26,055 nucleotides of DNA from Laetiporus sulphureus 93-53 (GCF_001632365.1 NW_024468600.1:1-26055); one strand, 5' to 3'. Shown: positions 10,275 through 20,290, counted from the first letter of the stretch. The notes: generated by a model from the letters alone, not told the origin. Translations and numbers: made by a program.

Positions 10275-11100
10275 TGTGACGTTCTAGGAAAGGATGAACT
10301 GGCAGAGAGGCAGTGAGACTTGGTCGTACAGCAGATGGCTTACAAACAAACAGTGGGTAGAGCAGAATCTAACACACACACGTTCGATAAGCTAGAAAGT
10401 TTTACGGGTGCTTAGGCTTCTTCGAAGCATAGCCACAACTGCTCGGCATTGTCGCGCACCTGATCTGTATTTTCTTGAACACTTAAGGTAAGGGAGCGGC
10501 TGGTGAAAGTGTTTCGTCCAACCACAGATCTCCTTGCGTTCTGTTCGAGTCGCGCCGTCTGTTGCAGCTCGAGGTAGTGGCGGAGACAAGTAATGGTTGA
10601 GGGAAGAAGGTCTGAATCCGGACAGATTGACGGTCCGCGCGCGCCGCTGACGTAAGCGGCCCCCTCGAAAACGCGACGCGCGCCAACCGCCCGCAAGCGC
10701 CCGCGCGTCCGCGGTTTCGGACCGAGGAAAAAACGCCTGGGAGACGGTAGACCACTGGGATAATTTATTACGTGTTTTTCGAACGGATTCCGTGGCGAAC
10801 GAGGGCCAGACGGCGAGATTCGCGCAAACGAGGCGTGAGAAAATGCCGCGCGTTGGCGTCGACTGCCTAAAACGGCAACACGGTTGAGGGCCCCGCGCGC
10901 GCCTGTGGGACCGTAAATCTCCCACGCCGGGACCGTCGCGACGAAGACGGCTGCGACACGGGCGGATCCTGGCGGGCAGCCGCGCTGGCGGTGGGCGCGA
11001 AGCCCTCGCGATCTGCCAAATTGATGGTCCTGGGTTTGCGTCCCCCGGCGGCTCCTCCTCCTCCCACTCAGCTCTCCCTCCTGCCATTGCCCTCTCACCG
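10275..11100. other. GC-rich intergenic/upstream region
   Basis: The region holds the upstream sequence of the SET/NAP gene and, between about 10620 and 11060, a strongly GC- and CpG-rich stretch. Long open frames on the minus strand (10392-11098, two overlapping frames) are Arg/Pro/Ala/Gly-rich without motifs, as expected from GC-rich non-coding DNA. From about 11050 the plus strand turns pyrimidine-rich, as fungal core promoters often do. Confidence 0.4.
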
Positions 11101-11525
11101 CTCCTGCCCTCTCCTACCTACGCTCCGTCACATCCTCACCGACCGCCCCTATACCTACCCGCTCTTCTCGTTCTCGCGTGCATCGCCCGGCTCGACGTCG
11201 GCACTTCCATCCCATTCAAATGGCACGAATGTGCCTCGACGCTCAACGGCGCGCTCGCCGCTCGCTACGCCTCTCATAACACGTTCGGAACGAGAGAATG
11301 GAAAGGTGAGTGCCGGCGTTCTCCTATGCATGCGCCATCGCTGACGAACGTTAACCGTGCATTTATACATTGTGCGTTGACCCTCAACGACACTCAGTGA
11401 CCTGCCACGGGTTCACCCATCCCGACTATGGTTGGTTCCGGACTCCACTGCATACGCTACGTACCTGCCCTCCCCCATGGTCCATGAAGCTGCCTTTATC
11501 CGTTCCACAGCTTCCCTCAACACAC
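11101..11525 (+). other. Possible 5' end of an unidentified plus-strand gene
   Basis: Downstream of the pyrimidine-rich tract, the plus strand reads LLVLACIARLDVG followed by ARYASHNTFGTREWK. A good intron follows (donor GTGAGT near 11306, acceptor near 11397), and after it TCHGFTHPDYGWFRTPLHTL in the same frame. No in-frame ATG is evident and the family is not recognised. It passes into the repeated, Pro/Ser-rich segment. It may equally be chance. Confidence 0.2.
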
Positions 11526-11702
11526 GAGCAGGCGCCATCGGCTTCGCCACCCCCCTCCTCGTCCACATCGTACTCATGCCCGTCACCGCAGATCCACGGA
11601 GGCATGAGCAGGCGCCATCGGCTTCGCCACCCCCCTCCTCGTCCACATCGTATTCATGCCATTCCCAACGACACGATGCCCGTCACCGCAGATTCACGGA
11701 GG
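11526..11702 (+). repeat. Two-copy 80-bp tandem duplication
   Basis: A unit beginning GAGCAGGCGCCATCGGC at 11526 recurs at 11606, almost identical over the first 55 bp. The second copy carries a 20-bp insertion (11651-11670) before the shared CGTCACCGCAGAT(C/T)CACGGAGG end. The period is not a multiple of three, so coding reading changes frame between copies. A 14-bp direct repeat (AACACATCCCAGCA twice, about 11844-11871) lies nearby. Confidence 0.9.
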
Positions 11703-12097
11703 GGCGCAGGAGGGACGCAGTGTGCTGAATCGATAGATACCCCCCCTCGAGCTATCTGCTACGACGATGCTCGCGCTGCCACTTGTGCGGCCTGGTATGT
11801 GGACCGCCGGCAGGGTGCAATAACGACCGTTGATGGGCGGCGCAACACATCCCAGCAAACACATCCCAGCACAACTGTCACTACGCCACCGGCATAACTT
11901 GATCGCGTCGTGGACGACGGGCATGGAATGAATGAAGCGGAGCATGCAGGCAGACGGGGCTGTTAGTGCCCATCAGTGCGACCGTTCCACACCCCGCACA
12001 CCTACCTATACAATCTCAATCTGCCTAGTACAGTACTGTAGACATGTGCATGTAAACTTAAAACTTACACCCCCCTCACATTGATAGAATTGAATTG
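11703..12097. other. No recognisable gene
   Basis: Apart from the 14-bp direct repeat near 11844-11871, nothing identifiable is seen between the 80-bp duplication and the C-terminal part of the recombinase-like pseudogene. Confidence 0.4.
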
Positions 12098-12869
12098 TCA
12101 ACAACGGAAATGGAATTGAATGAAAACAAAAACCATCAATTGTCGAAAGGATGAAACACAGTGACAGGTTCTACCACATGTGGTACACGGATCACTAGCG
12201 GCGCGCTTCGGATTGAAGTAGTCCTTCCGTTCGACGAGTGGCGTGTCCGTCCATGACAGGAGGTACTTGAATATAGTACCTGGATTGTCGAAATTCTCCG
12301 CCCAGCCCCCCCCAGGTGCAGATGTCACGAATGGGCCACCGAAGCACCATGGCGAGATACTGACATCCTCCGCGATGGAAAGAGTGGGTTCCTTATGGGC
12401 GAGGATCGATGCCGATATCGCACAGATTGTTTCGGAAGCACTGTATGAAGTTGTCGTTCGACTACCGCAGGCCAGAGCAATTCAACCACGGTTTATCGGT
12501 AGCAGTGCTCACAACTCACCATGGGCCATGGCCTCTCCTGCATTCACCCTGACTCCATCATTACCGACGTGTTTGCGAAACACGTAGCCGGTCTGCTCTA
12601 TATTCATGCCCTTGCACAGATTCCACCATTCCGCAAACACTCGGTGTCGCAATCTGGGCCGGAGGGGCGCGCATGTGGCAATGGGCAGCGCCACCACCGG
12701 TATGTTTGTATATATGTACGCTGGTACTATATAGCGGGGAGCGCTGGGAGACAGGGTCTCCAGTGTTTTGCCTCAGAGTTACCACGACGCGGCGCGCAAT
12801 TCGGTCACTCATCGACGCCCTCGGACAGTGGCCAGTGGCGATTTTCCACACTCGGACCGGACACGTCCA
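12098..12869 (-). pseudogene. Tyrosine-recombinase-like (Crypton-type) protein, C-terminal half, split by copia
   Basis: Read on the minus strand from the copia junction: TCPVRVW, then FAEWWNLCKG and GYVFRKHVGNDGVRV, then NFIQCFRNNLCDIGIDPRP, GTHSFHRGGCQYLAMVLRWP and IRDICTWGG, then FDNPGTIFKYLLSWTDTPL and a terminal Cys cluster CTTCGRTCHC. The order HxxR-like block, IxxWGGW, and a Tyr before LLSW resembles the R-H-R-Y catalytic layout of tyrosine recombinases such as those of Crypton elements. Lesions: TAA at 12393-12395 (a Tyr position in RPYGTHS), a shift in the run of G near 12315, and HSFH where HSFR is expected. The N-terminal half continues on the other side of the copia insertion at 18466. 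Confidence 0.6.
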
Positions 12870-13883
12870 TGTTGGAATATCAAGCCTAGCTATACTTAAG
12901 TATGGACTTATCAGTTGGTATTTCCTTTTATGTACTTATCGGGCATTAGCGCCCATAAGACTTTTCACCCGCTTCGCTCGTTCTGCGGGCTTCAGTCCTT
13001 CTATCATCAAGGAGCTGAAGCCTGTGAGTACCGATACTGTCCTGCCACCGGGGGCATGGGCCCATGATTCTGCCCGAAACATTTTGAACACATTGTAATA
13101 ATAGTCTAAATAATTATGCAATGTTTTTAGCACATACATTTTGAAATCATTTTGAATGTTTTAAAATGTTTTAAGCATCAACATTGTGGCACAATTTTGA
13201 TAGCATTCATAAAGATGCAAGAATGAGACCCCAATGCTGCAGATGACAGCATTTAAGCATTATTGCAATAGCATCCTAAATGTTTCTTGGGAGAAAATCT
13301 TAAATGATACCTGTGAGTAGCCATGATGTTCTCAAGGTGTTCCCAATGGATTCATCGTGATCGCATAATTGTTATTACTATATATAGTAATGTGCTAACC
13401 ATATTAGGACACCCTCCGATGTGTTCAAGATGATTCCAGCCGACACATGATGGAAAGCATTCTGATACTCATCATAACATCACATTGATCACATTTGTAA
13501 TGTACCCTTAAGATCCATTCAAAATGATACCAATATATTATATGAACGCTGGCCAGAGCAAAATTGTTGTCTCATCCTGGTGTCTTTCTGAATAATATCA
13601 CTATTATTCCACAATGTGCTCACTCGAAATAATTCAAATCATTCTGTGATGTTTACATCAGTAACATTAGAGTTACATTGTGACTGTTATCGTGATGTGT
13701 CCAAAATGTTCCCAGCGGAATCATGGGCTCATGCCTCCGGTGTGCATGAATGCAGCATACATACTAATGTATCGTAGTTGACTCTAGGTACATACTACTA
13801 ATAGAGTCCTTCTATCATCAAGGAGCTGAAGCCTTTGACTCTAGCGTGTGTCCTCCCGTCCACTCCTTTTCCATCCGTTTACA
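12870..13883 (+). repeat. Copia 5' LTR, interrupted by a DNA transposon
   Basis: Matches the 3' LTR at 18152-18465 throughout, except for the insertion at 13046-13742 with its duplicated TGC. LTR-derived sequence is 12870-13045 and 13746-13883, 314 bp. It starts TGTTGGAATATC and ends CCGTTTACA. Two near-copies of a 29-bp segment (12995-13023 and 13806-13834) occur within the LTR; the first is the arm of an imperfect hairpin GGCTTCAG...CTGAAGCC at 12988-13022. Confidence 0.96.
13046..13742. mobile_element. Non-autonomous CACTA/CMC-like DNA transposon (697 bp)
   Basis: The ends form terminal inverted repeats matching at 25 of 28 positions: CACCGGGGGCATGGGCCCAT at the left and the complement of CACCGGAGGCATGAGCCCAT at the right. 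The target TGC is duplicated (13043-13045 and 13743-13745); the intact 3' LTR has a single copy. A 3-bp TSD with CAC-starting termini fits the CACTA (EnSpm/CMC) superfamily. The interior is AT-rich with many variants of short motifs such as GATGTGTTCAAGATGATTCC and no coding capacity, so it must be mobilised in trans. Confidence 0.85.
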
Positions 13884-13898
13884 GGTTATGAGCCCCGC
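13884..13898 (+). other. Copia primer-binding site, half-tRNA (initiator Met) type
   Basis: GGTTATGAGCCCCGC begins directly at the LTR end. Its complement GGGCTCATAACC is the anticodon stem-loop of eukaryotic initiator tRNA-Met, not its 3' acceptor end. This is the arrangement known from Drosophila copia and yeast Ty5, where a cleaved tRNA half primes minus-strand synthesis. The first in-frame Gag ATG (13888-13890) lies inside the site, because the CAT anticodon reads ATG on the plus strand. Confidence 0.85.
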
Positions 13899-15303
13899 CG
13901 GCCACTACGAGATGTCACTCAGCAATCACGAATCATCAGTCAGGATCCCCCACCTCGCAGAAGATGGATCGAACTGGGTGCTCTATAAGGAGCAACTCAG
14001 GTCCGCCGTAACGGCGAAGAAGCTGGTGCGATATCTCGATGGCCGCGACAAGGAGCCTACTGCACCCACGGCTCCAGGGGTGGATTCCGACGCAGACGAG
14101 GCGTACGCAGATGCGTACGACACTTGGGCCGCCGGACATGAGGCGATCAAAACGCTTCTATACCAGACGCTACCGGAAACGCTGAAACTCCGGATTATCC
14201 CCGAGAAGAAGGCGTCCGGAGCTTGGAAGGTGGTCATAGCTGAGTATGACAATCGCGGTGACTTCGTCCAGGCTGAACTGCTCCGACGCATGCATGCTCT
14301 TCGCTGCACCGAGGAGAAGGACCCTCGACCGACCCTAGATAAGCTCCAGAAGCTTAAGGCCGAGTTCACGACAGCTGGCGGTGTTCTTGACGACAAGCAA
14401 TACTGCGTGCTCATCATCAGCTGCCTCCCGGAGTCTTATCGCCCCGTCGTACACACCATCCTCTCAGCTGCTCACCTGGCTTCCATCCAGGCTACTGGCA
14501 CCACCACAACTCCCACTCCCACCATCACATCCGATGAACTCTTACGCCAGATCTACTCAGTCGCACGCGACGAGTTTGCCCTGGACGAGTCGCAGAGCAC
14601 TGCGGAAGACTCCGCACTCATGACGAGGTCGGATGGCAAGGATGTGAGGAAGACGTGCAGCAATTACAATAAGCCCAGCCATCTGAAAGCGGACTGCTGG
14701 GCAAAAGGTGGTGGAAAAGAGGGCCAAGGGCCACGGAGCAAGAACAGAGGGAGGAAGCATGACAAGGGCTCAGGGGGAGCCAGTGCAAATGCGGCGACAA
14801 CAGGCAATGACGAGGCGTTCGCATTCGCCATTGCGACCGATTTTTCGAAGGTCAAGGGAGCGAAGCTCCCGAAGCTCACCCAGATCCTCGATTCAGGTGC
14901 AAGCCGACACTTCGATCTGGTACGCTCAAATTTCACCACATTCTGGGAGATCGAACGCAAGCCGATCACATCAGCCGACGGCCGTGTCTTTTATGCCACC
15001 GGTGAAGGCGACGTCTGCGTCGCTACTGTGCACAAGGGAAAGACAGTCAAGTTTACCCTATGCGACGTTCTCTATGCACCGTCTATGCCTTTCGCCCTCA
15101 TCTCCATCAGCCGCACTACAAAGGCTGGCTACGCCGTCCGTTTCGAGCACGACGGGTGCCATGTCGTCTCCCCTCGAGGTACCACCGTGTTTGTAGCCGC
15201 CGAGCGCAACGGTCTGTACCTGCTACCCGGATCACCAGTCCCATCAGCGCCTGCGAAGGAGACAGCGTTAATGGTAACGCTATCACTCACCGAGTTCCAT
15301 TGA
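13888..15303 (+). pseudogene. Copia Gag-protease region, 471 aa to first stop
   Basis: Gag packages element RNA into virus-like particles; the aspartic protease matures the polyprotein. Residues 1-230 are Gag (NWVLYKEQLRSAVTAKKLVR near the N-terminus). The zinc knuckle lies at residues 257-270, CSNYNKPSHLKADC, where the second Cys of CX2CX4HX4C is Tyr. The protease follows with LDSGASRHF, catalytic Asp near residue 335, and the GAG-pre-integrase segment begins (ETALMVTLSLTEFH). A TGA at 15301-15303 ends the frame, where family members continue with Arg and a HAY...LKKMVE segment that is readable downstream. The ATG at 13888 lies in the primer site; MSLSNHESS at 13912 is an alternative start. 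Confidence 0.9.
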
Positions 15304-16243
15304 TGCATGGCCCATGCCTATGCCCCTGCCCTCAAGAAGATGGTTGAGGCTAACATCATCACCGGAGTATGACTCGAGGACACGAACACCGAGTTCTGCG
15401 AACCTTGCACAAAGGCGAAGCAGACCCGTGAGTCGTTCCCGAAGGCGCGCTCGAGCCCGCAAGCGACCGCGTACAGTCAGCGCGTGCACACGGATGTCTG
15501 GGGGGAAAGCGCCGGTGAAGTCCCTCGGTGGCAAGGAGTACTATGTCTCCTTCACCGACGACTACTCAGACGAGGCAGTTGTGTGCCCTATTGCCCGCAA
15601 AAGCGATATACTTACACAGTACAAGGCCTACAGCTTATGGGTGAAGGCCCACCGAGGTGTCAACTCCATCAAGGAACTGCAGAGCGATAATGGAGGGGAG
15701 TACATGAGCACGGAATTCCAGGCTTATCTGAAAAGCGAAGGTACGCACCATCGCCGAACCGTGCATGACTCCCCGCAGGAGAATGGCAAGGCTGAACACC
15801 TTAACCGGACGCTCGCCGAGCACTCCCGCATGCTGCTCTTCGACGCGGACCTCTCCAAGTTCATCTGGGCCGAGTCCGTAATGCATACCATGTGGCTTCG
15901 CAACTGCACGATGACCCAGAACACCCCCGACTCGACGCCGCACGAACGCGCTACAGGGCAGAAGCCCCATCTCGACCTGCTCCCTCGATTCGGTTGCACC
16001 ATGTGGGTATGCGTCGATGCCGCCTCGAAGCTTGATCCGAAGTCGCATCAAGGCCGCTGGGTTGGGTTCGATGTGCATAGCAAGAGCCACCGCGTGTACT
16101 GGGCCGACAAGCGTAAGGTATCCGTTGAACGCGACGTGCGTTTCGTTGAGGACAACGTGCCCATTACCATCAACGTTCAGCCCGAGGGGGAGCCGAACAA
16201 GGCCAAAAGCGGCCAGAACGCGCCTACGGGCACTTCACTCTAA
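15304..16243 (+). pseudogene. Copia integrase
   Basis: The pre-integrase zinc-binding segment (TEFCEPCTKAKQTRESFPKA) continues in the Gag frame past TGA stops at 15301 and 15370. One extra G in a run of six at 15500-15505 moves the reading by one base. After it come KAPVKSLGGKEYYVSFTDDY, LQSDNGGEYMSTEF and ENGKAEHLNRTLAEHS. The catalytic triad is D in HTDVWG (15493-15495), D in QSDNGGEY (15686-15688) and E in KAEHLNRT 36 residues later, so the D-x35-E set is complete. The C-terminal part (GRWVGFD, KVSVERDVRFVED) is typical of copia. The frame ends at 16243, before the reverse transcriptase, which is one base out of register. Confidence 0.92.
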
Positions 16244-16249
16244 CCTCCA

Positions 16250-18144
16250 TCGACCTCCACACCAGCCGCGACCATCGCGCCGTCCAACGCCGTCCAGCCA
16301 CTTGCACCATCCCGAATGAGTCGACAAATGCGAACGTCGAGCCACCGCAGCCAGAAAGTGTGGCGACCAAGCCGGAGAGCACGCCTGAGCCAGGAGCTGG
16401 ACGTCCTAAACGCGTACGTCAGCCGTCTCAATGGATACACGACTTACAGTCAGGTACCGGCACCACTGGTGGACGCGGCGCACAGTGCGTTCCGAGGAGC
16501 GTTCTCGAGCACGCGAAGCTCGTGCAGGATCAGCCGGAGGACGAGTCCGACGATGAGGGGGAGACCCTCTATGCTCTGGCGGCCATGGCTGGCGACACTC
16601 CATTGTACCACGAGGCGATGGCCAGGCCGGAACGTGAGCAGTGGCGAGAGGCAATGCAGGAGGAGCTGGCGAAGATAGAGGTGATGGGAACCTATGAGCT
16701 AGTCGAGAAGCTGGAGAACGCGCACGTCATTGGATCGGTATGGTCGCTCCACAGGAAACGCGACGAGAACAACGAGATCGCGAAGTACAAGGCACGCCTG
16801 TGTGCGCAAGGGTTCTCGCAGATCCCGGGCATCGACTTCGACCAGATGGCGTCACTGACAGCGAGTCTTGCATCGCTATGACTTGCACTCGCGCTTGCCG
16901 CTGCTAACGACTGGAAAATCCACCAGATAGACTTCAAAAACGCATATCTGAATGGCGAGCTTGATGAGACCATCTATATGAAACAGCCACGTGGTTTCGA
17001 GGTTCCCAGATGTGAAGACTATGTCTGGAGGCTCCTCAAGGCACTGTACGGCCTCAAACAGGCTGGCCGACAGTGGTATATTCAGCTCTGTGAGCTGTTT
17101 GCTGGCTTGGGTCTAGAGCGCAGCAAACACGACTACGGTGTGTTTTTCGCCTTTGTTTCTAAGGTCATCATCATTATTGTTGTCCACGTCGACGACTGCA
17201 CGCTCGTCACCAACACAACGGCCACCATGACTGATCTGAAGCGGGAGCTCGCCACACGATTTGAGATCGTCGACCTGGGTGAGGCGCACTGGCTTCTAGG
17301 CTTTGAGATTCACCACGACCGCGCTGCCTGCACTATCTCGCTCTTGCAATCTGCGTATATCGACACTATACTCGATCGCTTCGGCATGACCGATGCCTAC
17401 GCACTCATGGTCCCGATGGACCCCCACATTAACCTCTTCGGTATCGAGCTCTCGAACGAAGATCGTGTGCACATGGCTCGCAAGCTGTATGCAAGGCTTG
17501 TTGGGAGCCTTATGTACGCCACTATCGGCACACGTCCTGACATCACATTTGCCACTTCGACACTGGCGCGCTTCATGGCTGACCCAGCGCCCGCGCATTG
17601 GGATGCCGCAAAACGTGTGCTGCGCTATCTTAAAGGCACACGCGACCTGGCCTTGACATTCGGTGTGACAACCGATGGTCTTATAGGTTACACTGATGCC
17701 GACTGGGCCTCGCAAGCCCACTGTCACTCGATCTCGGCGTACAGCTTCCTCTACTCTGGGGGAGCTGTCAGCTGGTCTTCGCGCAAGCAGCCCCTTACTG
17801 CGCTGTCTTCCACGGAGGCCGAATACATTGCCGCATCTGACGTGTCACGCGAGCTGTTGTGGCTACGCGTGCTTCTCGCGGAACTCACCTTGCCTCTGGC
17901 GGAACCGACACCGTTACACGCCGACAATCAGAGCGCAATCGCGATCGTGCAGAGTGGACTCCTTCATGCGCGAACGAAGCATATCGACATTTGCTACCAT
18001 TTCATTTGCGAGGTTATCGATATGGAATGCGCCGTCATCTTGTATTGCCCGACCAACGACATGGTCGCCGACCTTCTTACCAAGGCGTTGACCCGCCAGA
18101 AGGTGGAGAAGTTCGCCAGAATGCTTGGACTTCACCTGGCTTGA
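16250..18144 (+). pseudogene. Copia reverse transcriptase and RNase H
   Basis: After a Pro/Ser-rich linker (PKRVRQPSQWIHD) the RT begins with EAMARPEREQWREAMQEELA and KYKARLCAQGFSQIPGIDF. A TGA at 16879-16881 interrupts the start of the catalytic palm (family continues LALAAANDWKIHQIDFKNAY). Then come LLKALYGLKQAGRQWY and the catalytic VVHVDDCTL, with the Asp pair at 17191-17196 and His in place of the usual Tyr. Connection and RNase H follow: GSLMYATIGTRPDI, GYTDADWAS, KQPLTALSSTEAEYIA and HADNQSAI. The C-terminus MVADLLTKALT ends at TGA 18142-18144, just before the polypurine tract. Apart from the stop at 16879 this part is well preserved. Confidence 0.94.
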
Positions 18145-18151
18145 GGGGGAG
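18141..18151 (+). other. Copia polypurine tract
   Basis: TTGAGGGGGAG immediately precedes the 3' LTR and overlaps the RNase H stop codon. This is the usual primer location for plus-strand synthesis. Confidence 0.85.
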
Positions 18152-18465
18152 TGTTGGAATATCAAGCCTAGCTATACTTAAGTATGGACTTATCAGTTGG
18201 TATTTCCTTTTATGTACTTATCGGGCATTAGCGCCCGTAAGACTTTTCACCCGCTTCGCTCGTTCTGCAGGCTTCAGTCCTTCTATCATCAAGGAGCTGA
18301 AGCCTGTGAGTACCGATACTGTCCTGCATGAATGCAGCGTACATACTAATGTATCGTAGTTGACTCTAGGTACATACTACTAATAGAGTCCTGCTATCAT
18401 CAAGGAGCTGAAGCCTTTGACTCTAGCGTGTGTCCTCTCGTCCACTCCTTTTCCATCCGTTTACA
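18152..18465 (+). repeat. Copia 3' LTR
   Basis: 314 bp, TGTTGGAATATC to CCGTTTACA, uninterrupted. Differs from the 5' LTR at five sites, about 1.6%. It is followed by the TSD copy GTCCA (18466-18470). Confidence 0.96.
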
Positions 18466-18983
18466 GTCCATGGCCATATCCTATCTGGATGAAGGAAGAA
18501 AGGTGCTATGCCTGTCCAATGCCTGGAGATGTGAGACTCAAACTGTGTACGATCTGATTGATGCTCACCACCGTTTTGAGCAGTCTTACAGAATGGAAGG
18601 TCGAGGCGGATGCACAACACATTATTGACCTTCGTGAAGGTCATGTCTGTCCACATGACCCGCAATGCCTTGTCATAGTGCAGCAGACAGAGCATTGAGA
18701 CTGTGTACAGCAGCTGCAGCATCTGTCAAACCTTGTAGCCTGCCCAATCTTCAGGATGCTCCGCCTTGCACTTACGACTCATGCAGCCAAACTCGCTGAC
18801 AGGGAAATTTGCGTTGAATTTCCATAGCTGTTGCATGATGCTGTGGTCCATTGCATGCGCACTGGTGATGGTCTCACCAGCATGCACCTGATAAATTATG
18901 AGAACAAAGTGCACGTCTCGAGCAGCATGCTGCATATCATGCACTTTGCGACATCTGAGGCTCACCATGTACTGCGAGACCAC
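18466..18983 (-). pseudogene. Tyrosine-recombinase-like (Crypton-type) protein, N-terminal half
   Basis: Minus-strand reading gives HAMDHSIMQQLWKFNANFPV, RKCKAEHPEDWAGYKV, then QMLQLLYTVSMLCLLHYDKA, LRVMWTDMTFTKVNNVLCIR and LDLPF.KTAQNG. A probable 26-nt-plus intron region (GTGAGC...TACACAG) follows, then IAPFFLHPDRIWPWT, ending exactly at the copia target site. On the far side of the copia the frame resumes with TCPVRVW at 12869, so this is one gene cut in two. A TGA separates GYKV and QMLQ. Upstream extent is unclear; coding-like sequence on the same strand at 19469-19850 may belong to it. Identification rests mainly on motifs in the C-terminal half. Confidence 0.55.
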
Positions 18984-19468
18984 AACCTGTTGACTTTAGG
19001 CTCAGAACCGGCCAGATAGAGTCAATCTCCTGCCAGATATCAAGGTAATCTGAGGTACAAACTGATGGAATTCACCACTCTGTATACAGATATTTATATA
19101 TTCCCGAGACTCCTGCGCACAGACCATCAAGGGCCAGCAGCACCGCTCACCGATAACTGGTGCCAGATTCCAATACAACTGACAGAGACGAATTGCCGAC
19201 AGACTTTCTGGACAGAGGGTTCTCTGTCCAAGCCTGCATGCTTAGTTCATAATCATGGCTGAACTTGTGGCTAATCGTTGCTCGCATTTTCTGTGCTGTC
19301 ACATAGGTTACCCATGGTGTGCTGTCACATAGATTACCCACAGTATGCTCAGATCCTTGGGCTTGCCGGTCTAGATATCCAGCTCATCAGCCCTGTTGTG
19401 AGTGACTTGAGTGAGTTTTCATTGAATATAATGAGAGCATTGATGAGAGAACATACTTGTTCATGATT
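18984..19468. other. No recognisable gene
   Basis: Between the two minus-strand coding-like segments I see only short open frames and a small near-repeat (TAGGTTACCCATGGTGTGCTGTCACATAGATTACCCACAG region, 19304-19343, two related copies of GTGCTGTCACATAG). No family or RNA gene is recognised. Confidence 0.35.
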
Positions 19469-19850
19469 CACATGACAACCCACAAAGGAAACTCCTTGGG
19501 AATGTCAGGAAAAAGCCTTTTGACATCTTCACTGCTATCCACACAGCCCAGATTAATGCAAAAGCTCATAAACTGCTTCAACAAGCTGGAAAAGAAGCTC
19601 GAGTCACTAAGGTAGGATTGGTATGTCAACGTGAACTTACCATGCATATTCGCATAGGGTGTTCTCGATGACAATCTGCTCAGAAGCCTTTTTGAGGTTT
19701 TTGATGAATTTCACCTTTGGCCTCCTGTTCACAGTTATAGGGCTGAGCTCCCTCAAATAGTGACTGTCTTTGCTCTGACAATCATCCAGATTGACAGCTG
19801 AGAGCATCGACTTGATCTCGTTATCACAGTCCTCATCAATCTCTTAAAAG
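19469..19850 (-). pseudogene. Unidentified minus-strand coding remnant with one intron
   Basis: Minus-strand frames read SMLSAVNLDDCQSKDSHYLR, ELSPITVNRRPKVKFIKNLK and ASEQIVIENTLCEYAW, then a GTAAGT donor near 19640, and after an AG SSFFSSLLKQFMSFCINLGC and SEDVKRLFPDIPKEFPLW. The amino-acid composition and the splice site look like real coding sequence. I do not recognise the family. It lies upstream of, and on the same strand as, the split recombinase-like gene and may be its 5' part or a separate gene. Confidence 0.35.
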
Positions 19851-20290
19851 CCAATGGCCTCAAATTCGAGGAGATGTGCAGCGGCACCAGGAGGCAAGAT
19901 GACGTGCATCACAGTGAGTCAGGGAGCTGAAGGCAAGTGGTCATTTGAGATCAGGCTAGCTGGTGCAGGTCAGGCCCCTGTTTGCAGATGCGACAGTGAT
20001 CGAGGAGCTCGCACTAATCAGTTTGCATGTCAGCTGATGACAATTTTATTAACTGAAACCTCTGCAGTGAGACTACTGCATGGCAAGTCCTTTATCCAGT
20101 GCAAGATGTACATGTCAACGAGTGATGGCAATGATCAGTGACACCGCTGCTGAGACATTCAAGTTGCCCTGCACTGGTCAAGCATTGGGGTCAGACCATC
20201 AAATAGAGCTTGTCGAGTGTGTGATGTATGCACCACATTCGCATTACAAGCTCTCGGGCATTGACACACAGACTCAGAACACGGAAGACA
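19851..20290. other. No recognisable gene
   Basis: Open frames on the plus strand (19854-20141, 20080-20343) show no motif that I can name. The second leads into the SAP-like segment at 20291 in a different frame. Confidence 0.3.

Larger units (their letters stand above)
12870..18465 (+). mobile_element. Full-length Ty1/copia LTR retrotransposon, degenerate
   Basis: Two 314-bp LTRs (TG...CA) flank an internal gag-protease-integrase-reverse transcriptase-RNase H region, the copia order. A perfect 5-bp target-site duplication GTCCA sits at 12865-12869 and 18466-18470. The LTRs differ at five positions when the inserted DNA transposon is excluded. The internal region has one frameshift in a G run (15500-15505), another frame change near 16240, and TGA stops at 15301, 15370 and 16879, so the copy is not autonomous. 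It was inserted into the minus-strand recombinase-like gene and later received a CACTA-like element in its 5' LTR. Confidence 0.96.

Noticed and set aside
10392..11098. Two long overlapping minus-strand open frames of about 230 codons
   Set aside because: They lie in the GC-rich stretch, overlap each other in different frames, are Arg/Pro/Ala-rich and show no motif. High GC lowers stop frequency, so they are probably chance.
12864..13139. Plus-strand coding frame through the copia 5' LTR
   Set aside because: It consists of LTR and the end of the DNA transposon; the same frame appears at the 3' LTR.
15301..15372. Programmed stop read-through between Gag and integrase
   Set aside because: Two TGA codons, a G-run frameshift and another TGA in the reverse transcriptase point to decay. 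No conserved read-through context was seen.
16978..18144. Separate gene starting at 16978
   Set aside because: It is the continuation of reverse transcriptase after the TGA at 16879 in the same frame.
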